A DNA stretch of 64,000 bases, taken from contig VWZF01002957.1 of NCBI GenBank assembly GCA_013396755.1, positions 2,765,939-2,829,938 of the forward strand, read 5' to 3'. Origin of the DNA: Sclerurus mexicanus (Eukaryota; Chordata; Aves; Passeriformes; Furnariidae). This document shows, piece by piece, positions 37,563-49,522 of this stretch. The position numbers were made by a program, and so were the translations under genes. How positions within the stretch are numbered: the stretch's first letter is position 1; every line of letters begins with the position of its first letter. The notes below the pieces were generated by a model. It saw nothing but the letters and a program-made list of their open reading frames with translations, was not told where the DNA came from and did no database searches.

Positions 37563-39329
37563 GCCTCTCAAATCAACAGGTCAATAAAATATTTTCTCTT
37601 CTTTCCATTCAGACTGTATTTGATTTTCTTCTATGAAAATTCTCCTTAGTCATGACACACATTATCATAACTAAGTTGAAGCAAATACACAATTAGTTAT
37701 TAGCAAATCTCCATTTGGAATAGCTTTAAATTGTCTCTGGCATAAGATTACCACAAACAATCATAACACTGTAAAGGGATGTAGCATCTCTCATCAAAAA
37801 TAGTGTGCTACAGTTTAAATCTATTTTTGTTATAGAAAAGCTGATGCCAAGAGACATGTAGCAGAATACTGCACTATCTGCAACATTTCAAAAAAATATT
37901 TGAAGCTTCCTTATGGTCATAGCATGGATAATTTATCCATAAAACCATATGGAAACGTGTATTTGGATGCTAAATTACTCTCAATATTTTATTAAAGATA
38001 CAATATCTGATACCACTATGAACTACCACCACAAAACTTTACTATCTTCCTCTCTAATGGTTGTAAGATGGAACAAATGGATTGGTGCTAAACCCACCAT
38101 AAATAAGAGTTGGAATCATGAAAATTGAGAAAGAGGCAGTCCCTTCTTCTGAATACTCTTCTTGACCATGAAGGGAATTAGGAAAGAATTCAAGTAAATG
38201 TGTTAAAAATCAAAGATATTCTCAGGAAGTAATTAGGAATTGTAGCATCCAAAAATTATTCAATTCTTCTACACTTCCAATTTATCAATTTGATAAAGAA
38301 ATTAATTAACAATACTGTTGATCTAGTATCATAAGGTAGTTCAGAGGGACTTGAGGAAATTGTTTAGTGTTACTAGCACTTGAAGCAGTAGTGAGAAGCT
38401 ACGTCCAGCATTCATCAAGGACAGTCAGACCATCCTCCAGTCCCATGTGCAGGTATATAAATGCTGTTAGTGACCCAGTTTCTGATGGGTATTTGCTTGC
38501 TGGTGCCTCTGCTGGAGTTCAGAGAAGTGGCATTTTAAACTAGTGATGACCTTGTACCCCCAGCAAAGCACTCTCTCCTCCTGCCTACCATGTCAGGAGC
38601 ACCAAGTGCTGACCGAAAACTGGGCCACTGGGCACTGACTGCAGCCCAAGGTCTAAACCATGGTATCTAACTCCTTTTTTGCACTTCCAGGTGCATGAAA
38701 AAAAGGAAAAATAACATTTATGGATTAGCCATAAAAACAAAGGAAGCTATTGGAGAAGGGAGCAGGGGAAGCCACAGGAATATTTACAAACAACAAGTAA
38801 AAGATGTTCGGATACGTGCTGTAAAAAGTCCGCCCTAACCTTCATGTGTAAAAAAGCTTTTCTTACCTTAAAAATTGTTCTGGTTGTTGTGGAATGTAAA
38901 ACAAACAAGCAAGAAAATTGGCCAAAGACTAGTCAGAATGTAAAAAAAGTTAAAAAGAGGAAATTTGTAATAATGATTATGAATTAAAGGTCTAAAATAC
39001 AGATAGTGAAAAGTTAAATATATAGTAGTAAATGAATGGCTAGCAGCATTAACAGAATTCATAGTGATTTCTAAAAATGTATGTGGAGGAAAAGAATTGT
39101 AATAATGATTCATTCCTTGGAGGATGACAAATTCAATAGTAATGATGCATGATAAGATATGGTTTTGTCCCATATTTACATAGGGATGGAACAATCCATT
39201 CACATCTTGCCAAAATGGTGAAATGCAGCTTATTCCGGCAGTAAGAGAGTTCTTGAAAACCATGTCAAGGAAAGCTGCTGTAATCACTGAGATCTGGTAA
39301 CTTACACACAGGAGTTTTAAGAATTGATT

Positions 39330-39990
39330 TAGAAGTTGTCTGGACTGCTGGGCTTAATTGTTGATATTTATTGGAATTCTGGCAAAGCTCCACTTAAGAT
39401 ACAAAGAGGCCATATGGGAAAAGACAAAGTGGAACATCTTCAGTGATTACAGAGCTATTACCATAATTTCTATCCTAAGCAAATTAATGAAATGGCTGAC
39501 ACATGAACTCGGGCAATAAGTGAAAAAAAAAAGTGATAGCAATATAATTCAATGTGCTATTATTTTTTTCAATGAGATTGCAAAACTGAATAGAGGTAAT
39601 CACAGGCATGCAGGTTACTTGGATTTCGCTGTAGTGTTTGTCTTAATACTGCACAGTATTGTTATTTAAAAATAGAATGTTATAAAATCAATACATCAAA
39701 TTTAAACTGATTGAAATCTACGTGATAGATCTCAACATATAACAATTAATGAGAAGCTACTGAAAAGAAAACAATAGGTTTCTAAATATTTCTAACCTAA
39801 GCTGTCCTGTATATATACGTTGACTTGAAGGACACTCTAGTACCAGGGCTGAAAATGATGCAGAGGAAGCAGAGGGGGAGCATGGTAAACAACTCATAGA
39901 TGTAATTTTCATAAAGGAGCAAGATTTTTAGAAAAATCACAGAAATTTGGCCAAAGGCTGGGAAGTTTGCCTAGGAAAAAAAACCACATC
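39330..39990 (+). mobile_element. Ancient CR1/L3-like LINE relic
   Basis: Segments in the expected order match the RT region of old amniote CR1/L3 elements. These are 'aagcaaattaatgaaatggctgacacatgaact', 'caatgagattgcaaaactgaatagaggtaatcacaggc', 'acttggatttcgctgtagtgttt', and 'tagaatgttataaaatcaatacatcaaatttaaactgattgaa...gatagatctcaacatataac'. Heavy decay and small gaps fit great age. The call rests on alignment by eye to a remembered consensus. Confidence 0.5.
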
Positions 39991-40894
39991 AGGCCATTTA
40001 AGAGAAAGAGGATAACATATATGCAAGACTCACCAAGGTTCAAGGTTTGGAAATAAGACAAATTCAACTTAGCAATTAGAGATCCTCAGGAAATAGAGAA
40101 TTCTTTCAGACTTGAAATTAAGATTGAACATTATCCCAAGGATATATTTTAGTTGAATTAATACTTTATCTGACTTCATAAATCAATTACAGAGTTGTGT
40201 TGTGCAGTATATCAACTACAGCGGCCACCGGAATGTTTGAATATGAATCATTAGAAGAAATTAAATTTCTTATTCTTAGCAACTTTTATCAAGTCCCATG
40301 ATGTACATGCATTATTTTTTTTTCTGATATTTTCATCCTTAGCAAGGTTAGCTAAGGATGATAAGTTAAAAATTGTATATGAGAAGTGGTCAGTATTATT
40401 ACTTATGGCTTAAAAACTCCTCAATTAACACTTATAGGGAAAAATTTTGATACAGAGAGCAACAGTCAAATTGAAAATAAATCTTTGCCTCAAAAGCCTG
40501 TTCCTCAGTAGCTAATAACAGGTACCTGTAGTAATATGCCAAGGACACAATGAAACTTCCAAGATATGTACACCTTGAGTCTAATGTCAATTAAAAGCAT
40601 TATCAGGAAGAAAGGATTCAAACAGTAGACAAGACCAGTGTGTGTGATTAATAAGAAAAGCATTCTGTAGGAGTCCAATTTGGTATTGTTCTGGCTGAAA
40701 TCAGAAAAATAACTCATACCCCTCATAAAAATGTAAATGCCCTCACTAACATCACTGACAAGTTTTAGACAGTGGGCTTTCTGTTATCCTTTGGAATATA
40801 TGAAACAAAAGTACTTATCAACTATGTCTTTATCATGAGAAATGATAAACTTGACCCACTTCACTTAACTAGTTGACATGCCACTGGTCTGATT

Positions 40895-40974
40895 GACATG
40901 ATAGTGTTTGGTCCTAAGGTGGACTCAATGATCTCAGAAGTCTTTTCCAACCAAACTGATTCTGTGATTCTGGG
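40895..40974 (+). mobile_element. CR1 LINE 3'-end relic
   Basis: The run 'ggtggactcaatgatctcagaagtcttttccaaccaaactgattctgtgattctg' is a clear match to the CR1 3' terminus. The 5' limit is uncertain. Confidence 0.75.
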
Positions 40975-42223
40975 ATGGTCAACATGTACACGCAGACAGA
41001 CCTTGAACTTTTATATAGTCTTTTCGGAGCTGAACCTGAGATGGGAGAAAACACTGAATCCCCAGGTATGGAGGAACTTGAAAAGACTAATAAATGGGTC
41101 ATTAAGAAGACTAATATAATGGTAAAGGCAAGATTTAGGATGGTCATCTTCCTGTTATTCTCTAGTCATCAGTCCTGAGGAATCTGAATCCAATAACTGA
41201 GAAGCCTTCATGCAGTTAGTAAGCATTTCCTCACATCCCATTCCTCACATTCAAAGGCAATTGAAGAATTGTGAATCTGACTTTTAAAATTTGCTTACTT
41301 TAATACAGAGGGAACTGGTGCATCCTGGTGAGTAACGCCTTCCCTTGCCTTCCCTGCCCTTTCTTGCCCTACTGCGCTCTGCCCTTCCCTGATTGGTTTA
41401 TTCACTCCATCAGTGCAATTAAGACATCAGAATGGCCACTATTGCTTTATACTTCAAGCCAAGAAAGAAAAGTACTTTTTTAGGTTAACCTGATTTTTTG
41501 AATTCCCATCTTGAGACAAGAGATCACAGTAAATAATTTTGGCCCAAGTAAATCTTTAAGCCATTTCAACTTAAATATTGCATTGTACTGTAATTAGCAA
41601 TAGTAGATCTTTAGTATATAGCATATTAAATTAGATGTAAGTTTTTTATTATTACAAACCACAGAATTTTGTATTAGATAAATCTTTATAAAATGATACA
41701 GTAACATGAGAAGTTCTGGTTTTTGTTCTGAAGGCAAAGTATGTGTGGCATACAGAAACATCTTTGGTGATGAGATAAAATATATAATTTCTGTTGTCCT
41801 CATATCACTCGCTCTCACAATTATTTAAATGGTTCAGATGAGTATCTTCCTTTTTATTATGTAGCGATTTGTGTGATAAGAGGGCAATGGAGAAATAAAA
41901 AGAGTATATTTCACTAGTGGTTATGAACTACCGTGTGTCTGAAATAAGTATAGTGAGTAATGGCATTTGCAAAATAAGTTTTTGCAAATGACACTTGCAG
42001 ACTTTAAAGAGAGTCAAATATCTTGTAGAAAATAGTCCAACATACTTGCTGACAAACCAATCTAGGGCAAAGGACTAGTGAGAAGCAATGCAGTTTGATT
42101 ACTGTCCAATACAACTCAAACATGAGACTTCAAAGAAAATTGCCTGAGAACATATATTCAAAATTCATATTGTTATTTTCCCTTCTTAATTTTTAATTGA
42201 AAACAGTAATGAAGTTATTTTTA

Positions 42224-42296
42224 CAAAAAACCCAAAGAACCCAGAAAACCAGAACGCCAAACCAAACCAATCCAAACAAAAAAAAAAACCCCTCCA
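42224..42296. repeat. A-rich low-complexity tract with CCAAA units
   Basis: Runs of A interspersed with CC, including several CCAAA repeats, ending in a homopolymeric A stretch and CCCC. Confidence 0.75.
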
Positions 42297-43982
42297 TTTG
42301 TTTGAATCATTGAGTACTTTTAAGGGAATTTTAATTTACTTTGGTCATTTATACCACTACAAGAGAACCAAACATATTTATTTGGTTACTATTCAAACAT
42401 ATTCACAGAGATAAATGTCTTAAGCACTTGTGTAACAAACACTGGCAAATTCAGCCTGGAAAAACACAAAATGAACTGTTTAATATTTCTATACAAGGAG
42501 ACTGGAAAGTAACAGAAGTAGGGAAAACTTTTTTCCTTTTAACAAATCGTGTAAAATTAAATATGCTCTCCCAAGTGAAGGGCAGGTATGTCAAACCATG
42601 AATTAAGTTATATAGTATAAAAGGGATGAAATGATAAGAACTTCATCCCTGAAGTTAAATCAATGACCTAACAGATACAAACTACCACCACAAAGCATGC
42701 AAATATTGCAATAAAGTTAAATACCTTGCCAGCAACTGGGTACTAAAGCTATGCTTTCCAGTCTAGCTGTACCTCTTTGGAAGATTTGGCTTAAAAAAGA
42801 GACAAAATCAGAAACTGCCACCATTCAGATTAGTAAGAATCAAACAAGGAAATGTAAGCAGGAATTTCAGAAGCTCCCAGCTCCACTCAAGGACTTATAG
42901 ATGGGACCTGCAGAGGGGTGCAACAGCTTTGACAGTCTGTAGGAGCCCTCACTCCCTTTTACTTGCAACAATCTGTTTTGACCTGCGTTCTATGGTGCAC
43001 AAAGAAGCTTCACATACAATGTACAGGTGCAATTTTTGGTGGTCTGCTGTGCTTTTTGCATAAAGAATAATGTTTTATGCCAATAGACAGTTTTATCTTA
43101 CTGTCAAACTGTGGCCCCAGTGCTGGTCAGTGTCATGGCTCCTAACTTCTGCTGTCCTTGCCTTCAAGACACAAATCCCTTGATGCTCTGATTCATGCAG
43201 AGGTTACTGTGAATCCAGAACCACTCAGAGCTGCCCAGTAGATGTGCTGAGGTGTGGAATCTCTCCTAATTCCTGATCTCTTGGAGGGGATCAAGTATGT
43301 CCTAGCTCTTGATTTCACATCCTGCTTGGACATTCTCTAAAAAAGAAAAAAGAGGCATCTACACCTAAAGTTGTTTTGTTTTGGTTTTGTTTTTAATAAA
43401 TTTATTAAATGGGAAGGTGAGAAGGCTTCCTTTTGGCTAGTAGCTCCAGCATCAGAGCTCTTTCCTGGGAACTGGAGGCATTTGGTACTACTGCACCCTT
43501 TTCCTGAAGGCTCACTCCAGCCAACCAGTTTGACCACAAAACAACCATTTAGAATTTAAAGAAACAAAACCTCTCATCCCTCCATGTTGAACCTTGTACT
43601 GGGTATTTAAAGATCTTTCAGCCTGAAAAAAACAGCATGAAAAGCAGCAGGACTGGGCAGAGCAGTCATTCACAGGGGAGGGGGAAGAGGAGGACTCCAG
43701 ACACCAGCAGCTCCCTCTCCCTGGCTTAGCCTCGGGCAGCAGCACTAGCCACCCAGTGGAAGCAGATGACCCAGTCTTTCATGGGTGTCCTGATGACCCA
43801 ATATGCTACAAATGATCAGAACAGATTGAACCCTTTGGGCAGTGTAGACTGTTTATCTAGGCTTAGGATCCAGATGGGGCTCAGCTCAAGAGAGGTGTTC
43901 TGCTGGTCACTGCTGTCAAAATCAGACGTTTTCAAAACCTTCAGGCTTAGGAGCTTTATGACTAATAGTCACCTCCTCAGTT

Positions 43983-44031
43983 GTGTTTGTTTGTTTGTTT
44001 GTGTTGGGGTTTTTTTATTTTTTATTTTTTA
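43983..44031. repeat. (GTTT)n and T-rich simple repeat
   Basis: Four to five GTTT units followed by T homopolymer stretches, about 500 bp downstream (in GABBR2 sense) of the exon at 44541-44651. Confidence 0.8.
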
Positions 44032-44540
44032 AAAAGCTTCAGGGTTTCTGGTTCCTGAGGTCTGTTTTAGTAACTAAATATTTTAACTAAATGGCCCTCA
44101 GTGACAAAAGGGTTATTTTCATTCAGGCCCCAAATTAATCTTGCATCTTGTGACTATTCCTGAAGGACATTTACAACTCAGAGGCAAACATCGAGAGCAA
44201 ATTTGTCCTACCTTTTTTGGAGAAGCTTTGGAATTCAGATGATTTGGCCTCTTTATTTACAAAGTTGTCTCATTTATAGACCCATCTTTTCACCATTGAA
44301 TTTCTTGATTTGTCGTATCAGTGTATCTATAGTATTCATCTTAAGTGCTATTATGGTCTTATTCATTTAATGTATGAAAATACCCACATACTGAACTTTA
44401 GAACAGATCTGATTATTAAAGTTGTATTCAATACAGTCTTAACTCACTCCCAGCCATCAGGAAAGTAAATATGATTCAGCTCGTGCCTATCAGTAAATAC
44501 CAGCTTGAAGTCAGTGTTGTGCAGAACAAGCTATGCTTAC

Positions 44541-44651
44541 CATCAGCAGCCCTTTGTAGGCGTAGACAATGCCAAGCCAAATTGTCATGTGAGTGTTTTC
44601 GCAGTGCTCCAGGATTGGTCGGATGGAAATATCTCTGCCTGCAGGGTCAGG
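44541..44651 (-). CDS. GABBR2: GABBR2 exon, extracellular loop 2 and start of TM5
   Basis: A 111-nt exon of 37 codons, phase 0 at both ends, reading PDPAGRDISIRPILEHCENT then HMTIWLGIVYAYKGLLM. It corresponds to human residues 632-668, with Ile for Leu in the RPxLEHC motif. The cysteine of LEHC is the conserved loop-2 cysteine that pairs with the top of TM3 in class C receptors. The second half is the first part of TM5, so the intron splits TM5. The acceptor is tatttttgcag and the donor is GTAAGC. This is the most 5' exon that I could find in the window. Confidence 0.97.
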
Positions 44652-47600
44652 CTGCAAAAATAAAAGGTGAAATATTTGGATTCAGATTTTCTTTGCATTC
44701 ACACCTCAGCGGAACTTAAATCTATTTTCAGTAGATAGAGAATGTGTAGAATACAGAGTGGACAACTTTAAAATAACTCATGATGAGTGCAGACCCATGA
44801 ACCTGCAAAGAAACACAGTAAAAGGCAAGGATCCAAGGAAATAGCTGCCATGATAGCTACCACCTGGTAAGGTCACATCTACTGCAAACCAGAAAGAAAA
44901 TGTCTGAAGTCATTCTGTATTTAACAGTGTCAGCCACATTTATCAGCTTTAGGACATCTAATTTTTCTACAAGGCAAACAGCTTGAAAGCACAGGCATGA
45001 AAATGAATGTATTTAAATTCATCTTTCCTTTCACCTGCGGTTCTTGTGTCACTGGAAAATGGCTGATAAGCAATGTGTGAAACATTGCTGTGTTTCAGGT
45101 GTTTTTTCCTTGATAACCATGAGCTAAATCGAAGACCATTTACTATGGAAACTACAGCAGTAGCTTAGAAGAGAGTATAAATCATCAAAAATAGGGGAAA
45201 AAATCCTTTAGAGCCAGTGATTGCTGATACAAAATGCAATACTGCTGGAAGCTTTGTAGCTTTCCATTTATTTTGAAAAGGAGATTGTATAATATTGCAG
45301 AATCAAGAGGACTTGGATACTATTTGGACTGTTGGTATGAGGGAGAAACTATAATGAAGACTGAGAGAAACCTGCAAGAACCACCCCTTGCCCTCCTCAC
45401 TTATTATTTTTTTTTTTTAAACAGGAAAAAGAACAGTTGACACACAGAGCAAAGGGGAACTAGCTACTATGCCCTACACAATTAGAATACATATTAGGGT
45501 CTGGTCAAATTGTTAAACTGCTTGTTAATGTTGTACATTGTATAAGAACACAAGGACCTTCTTGTATGTGATTCTAAGAGATGTTCTAGTTACATACCAC
45601 AGAGCACTCCTGTTGGCTCTTCAGAGATATGTGTATCTATGGTCTGTTGTGCTTTATGGAATGCTGAAAGCTGTTTTTCCTTTCTACCTTGAAACACTGG
45701 GTCTGAACTTCAGCCAAACTATGATCAACCCAGACATAACTTTCTGTACCTTGTTGTCCCAGTGGGTTTTGCGAATTTTCTTTTTGACGAATAATGTGCA
45801 AAATGTCTCATGCGAAGTATAATTACTATTACATAAGGAAAATTAATGTTTTCACTAACTGAAACATAGAATTGTACATGGACAGACTTTGGAAAGATCT
45901 GAATAATATTCTAAAGCCTATTCTTCCTGCCTTGGACAGTGCGTGACTTTCATTAGGGTTTTCAGTGGTCACAGCATTAATCTGCAGCTCACTTTCTTCC
46001 ATTGGTGTTTTTGTACGTGAGGCATTGCCCCTGACCTCATATACCGCAAAGAAATAATGTAACAGATAAGTAGGTAGATGTGGTGGTGGAGAAAACCTTG
46101 TGCTATGCACTACAAAGTCAAAGAATCCACAATTTTCTTTGCAAATTCTTCAGTAGGCAAGACATTAACATTTGAAACCTTTTTCTATCCCGGACTTCTG
46201 TACAAACCCTGAAGAGCAAAATAAAGTTCTTTGAAAAAAAGTGTCCTAAAGCAAAATAAGATAAAACTGAAGGCAACAATATTAACTCTCCCAGAGAGAC
46301 TCCATTTTAATGGTTGTTGATGGCAGGCAAAGAACCATTAGCTGAAGAGAGACTGCAAGCATTAAGTGTCGTCACAACATTTAAGATGCTACAAATGTTT
46401 GTCTGGGGATCAATCGAACAACCTCATTATCCCTCATCAATGACAAAAGCCCAGTGCTAAATTTTAGGTGCACTGAAAGCACCCTTTCACACCAAAGTTG
46501 CAATCTGTTATGTTCAACATAATTTTTTTCTATTATGAAGTAAAGTTCACAGGACAAATCATTCACATATTGCTCTGAACGTGTAACCAATGTGTGAACA
46601 GGACTGTACTACAGAGACATTTTTCTGAAATTCTAAATTACACTGAAGCCTGTCAACAGCTTCATCCTTCATGGTCTGCAATTACGGAAGTTACATAAAA
46701 TTTAAGGATGTGGTCATCAGACTGGTATTTTTCTTCACTCTGGTGAGTCAACACAAGACTTTCCCCCACTTTCACATCACTCCTGCCATGTATTCCTTCT
46801 CTTTCAGTTTCATCCTTTTCTGAAACAAGAAAGTATATAAATAATGTAGACTTCCATCTGGTGATGGACAATGTGATGCGGTTCATTTCACTTGTTCCTG
46901 GATTGAAAACTTCCATCACACTTGGACTGAAGGATTCCACCATTTTTAACCAACTATGAGTAATTGGAGTAATTCCTTGTTTTGAAGAATATTACTGAAA
47001 TGAGAACTGCTATTTGGTCTGTGGCAGATTATATTTTTATTTTCCCTATATGGTTATTCTCTAATTTAATTTCCTTCAAAATTAGAAAGCATATGTCCAT
47101 TCATTACTCAAAAACTCTCTTTTAAGACCAAGGCAGAAAAATTATGAAATGGAAAACATAACTTGTTTTCAAATACTTTTAGAGAGAAAGCATTATTTCC
47201 TGAGTAAGAAGATTGTCAGATTTTATGAGGCATGATAGTTTAAAATTTATGTTAATTAAATAAAACAGTGTATTCAGATTTTTTGGGGGCGATGGGGAAA
47301 TCTCATGAAGTCCTCTAGGGGAGCAGGAAAAGAGGGTACTGATTGCAGCATTAGCAAAAGTGTTTAATGGTGCAGCACTTCTTTCAAAACAGTTTCTAGA
47401 TCTGCTAGGTAGTAGTATTTTAAGCAAAAATTTGCTGAGGTCCTGTGCATGTGGAGCTAAACACTGACAGGTAGCAGTAATTTTACAGTGAACTGATTCT
47501 GCTGATTACTTATCGCTACTGCGAAAGGACATTCCTGTTCTACTGCTTTTAATTTGCCATTCTGTTTCTTCACTGATTTTTCATGAATTAACTAATCATA

Positions 47601-48650
47601 GCAAAAAGCTGCGTTAAAAAAACATGATATTTTCTGGTGTCAAAAGAATTTTTAAAAACTCTACAATTACAGCTGAATGGGGCACTTGAGTGACCTCTCT
47701 AATCATCCACCATTTGTGCACTTTGTTTCTGCTTTAGAGAGGATGACAACATAAATGCTACCACTGATTATATATGTACTGGAAATTTGCCCTTTCCTTT
47801 TATAGAAAACAATCTCGATGCCCTTCAGATGTCATTCTCAAAAGCCTGAAGACCTCCTATCTTGTGATTAGGCTGAAGCTTTCCTACCTCTTCTGAAACC
47901 TAATAAGGTTTCTGACATTGACATCAATTTCTGGAGTGCTTTCAGCAGCTGAACATAAATAGTTTAATCTGTTCACTTCCTACAAGAGTTGTGTATCATC
48001 ACCAGCAAAATGCTTGTTTTACATGAGATCTGCTAGGTCTAGAAAGCAACGCAAGCCAGTAAACAGACTACCCACAGAATGTTTGCATTCCCTCCTGTGT
48101 GTGTTTAAACTATTATTAGTCAATTCTGCAGTTCTGTTGCCATTTTCTTTGCTCTTCAGTCTGCCAGGAGGGCTGGCAAATCCTTGTCATAACAGGTGAG
48201 CAATAGCTTAGATGGGTGCTCCCAGAGTGAGGAGTGAAGCTTCAAACTACCTAGAACCATCAGGGAAATTTGCAGGAGGGACCCCACGATGACACAGACT
48301 GCCGAGTGCCTCCTGCCTTCCTACGTCTCCAAATAACTCAGCAGCAATGAGACTCGTTTACTTCAGGTACCTATGGATTGCAATACAAAACCACAGGCTT
48401 GGTTTAAGTTGCTTTCCAGAGTGTCCCATGTTAGGGAAGCCAAAAGACAGTGCTTCAAGGGCAAGTGCCATTTTAACTGAATAGTTACCTCCATTTCCTT
48501 AAGAATCTGGTTCCACTTGAATAAACAAATGTATGCAGTGCAATTCCTTGTCTTAGACTCAGATGTGGGAAGACAGGGCAAAACACTGAGGCACCCGTGC
48601 CTTCTGGGCATGATGATGCCATTTGATCCATACAAAAACATTTTTTATGT

Positions 48651-48671
48651 TTATATATATATATATATAAA
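48651..48671. repeat. (TA)n microsatellite
   Basis: A pure alternating TA run of about ten units, followed shortly by a T homopolymer. Confidence 0.88.
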
Positions 48672-49507
48672 ATTGTTGTCGTTTTCCCTTTTTTTTTTTA
48701 ATTAAATCTATAATTTCTTACTGGCTATTATACTAGCCAAAATCCCACTGGAAAAGCAAGATATTTGTATGATGGCTAATGTATCTTTGAGTTTGTTTCT
48801 TTTTCTTTATTGCCATTCTTTTTCTACAGCTCCACAAAGGTCTTAAAAGGAAGAAGGGTCTATGTTCCATGGGGAACTTCCTCCAGCAAATGTCTGCGAA
48901 GAACAGACTGGGCGAGCACACAGTATTCAAAAGTCCTTGATCTTCCTAAAGTACTTCCTCTACATGGTGAACTCTTCAGGTTGCTTGGCCAATACAACAG
49001 ATAATTCTGTTAACAGAGTTGTGTTGTTGCTGTGTGACAAAGCTCGCAGGCAGTCACTCTCAGCAAGCTTTGCTAAGAAATTCCGCAGATCTCCAGTGTG
49101 ACACTGTGCCATTTCTGAAGCTGCAGTTTCAGCACTGAGAAAATCAGAACACTAGGCCTCAGTCTGTTCCAAAGATGGATACGGAACATACGGTAAACAG
49201 TTGCAGCTTCTGTTTACTAGATTTAAAAGAAACTGTGCAGTCCCCATAGTATAGGAAAATACAGGATCATACTCGTCTGTCACACTGTTAAAATAGTCTT
49301 CACATACCATCCCAGCCTCTGTTTTAAATTCCCTTTAAATGGTTTCAATGGATCTGGCATAATGACTGTACACTATAGCTAGTTTGCACTGTGAACTAGA
49401 TACCTCTGGCATCTTTAGTTTGGCACATTTAACAGTTATATGGAGCTCAAACGTGATTCCTTGTCTTAAAACTCAGACTGTGTTAAATGAGGTCACCCTT
49501 ATAGCTT

Positions 49508-49522
49508 AAATTCACTTTTTTT
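49508..49522. repeat. Poly(T) tract
   Basis: A run of about fifteen T residues on the plus strand with no flanking retrocopy that I can recognise. Confidence 0.7.

Larger units (their letters stand above)
30368..44540 (-). other. GABBR2 intron, 14.2 kb
   Basis: This intron has a GTAAGC donor. It contains a GC-richer block, a probable solo LTR, a decayed CR1/L3-like element, a CR1 3'-end relic and several simple repeats, each listed separately. No exon was recognised. The stretch 34.4-37.0 kb shows nothing beyond chance ORFs. Confidence 0.85.

Noticed and set aside
38868..39287. Minus-strand frame of 139 codons, rich in Phe/Ile/Tyr
   Set aside because: The composition is what AT-rich DNA gives by chance, with no recognised motif.
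46662..46943. Minus-strand frame of 93 codons with an extracellular-domain-like look
   Set aside because: It matches no GABBR2 segment and has no splice sites or known motif.
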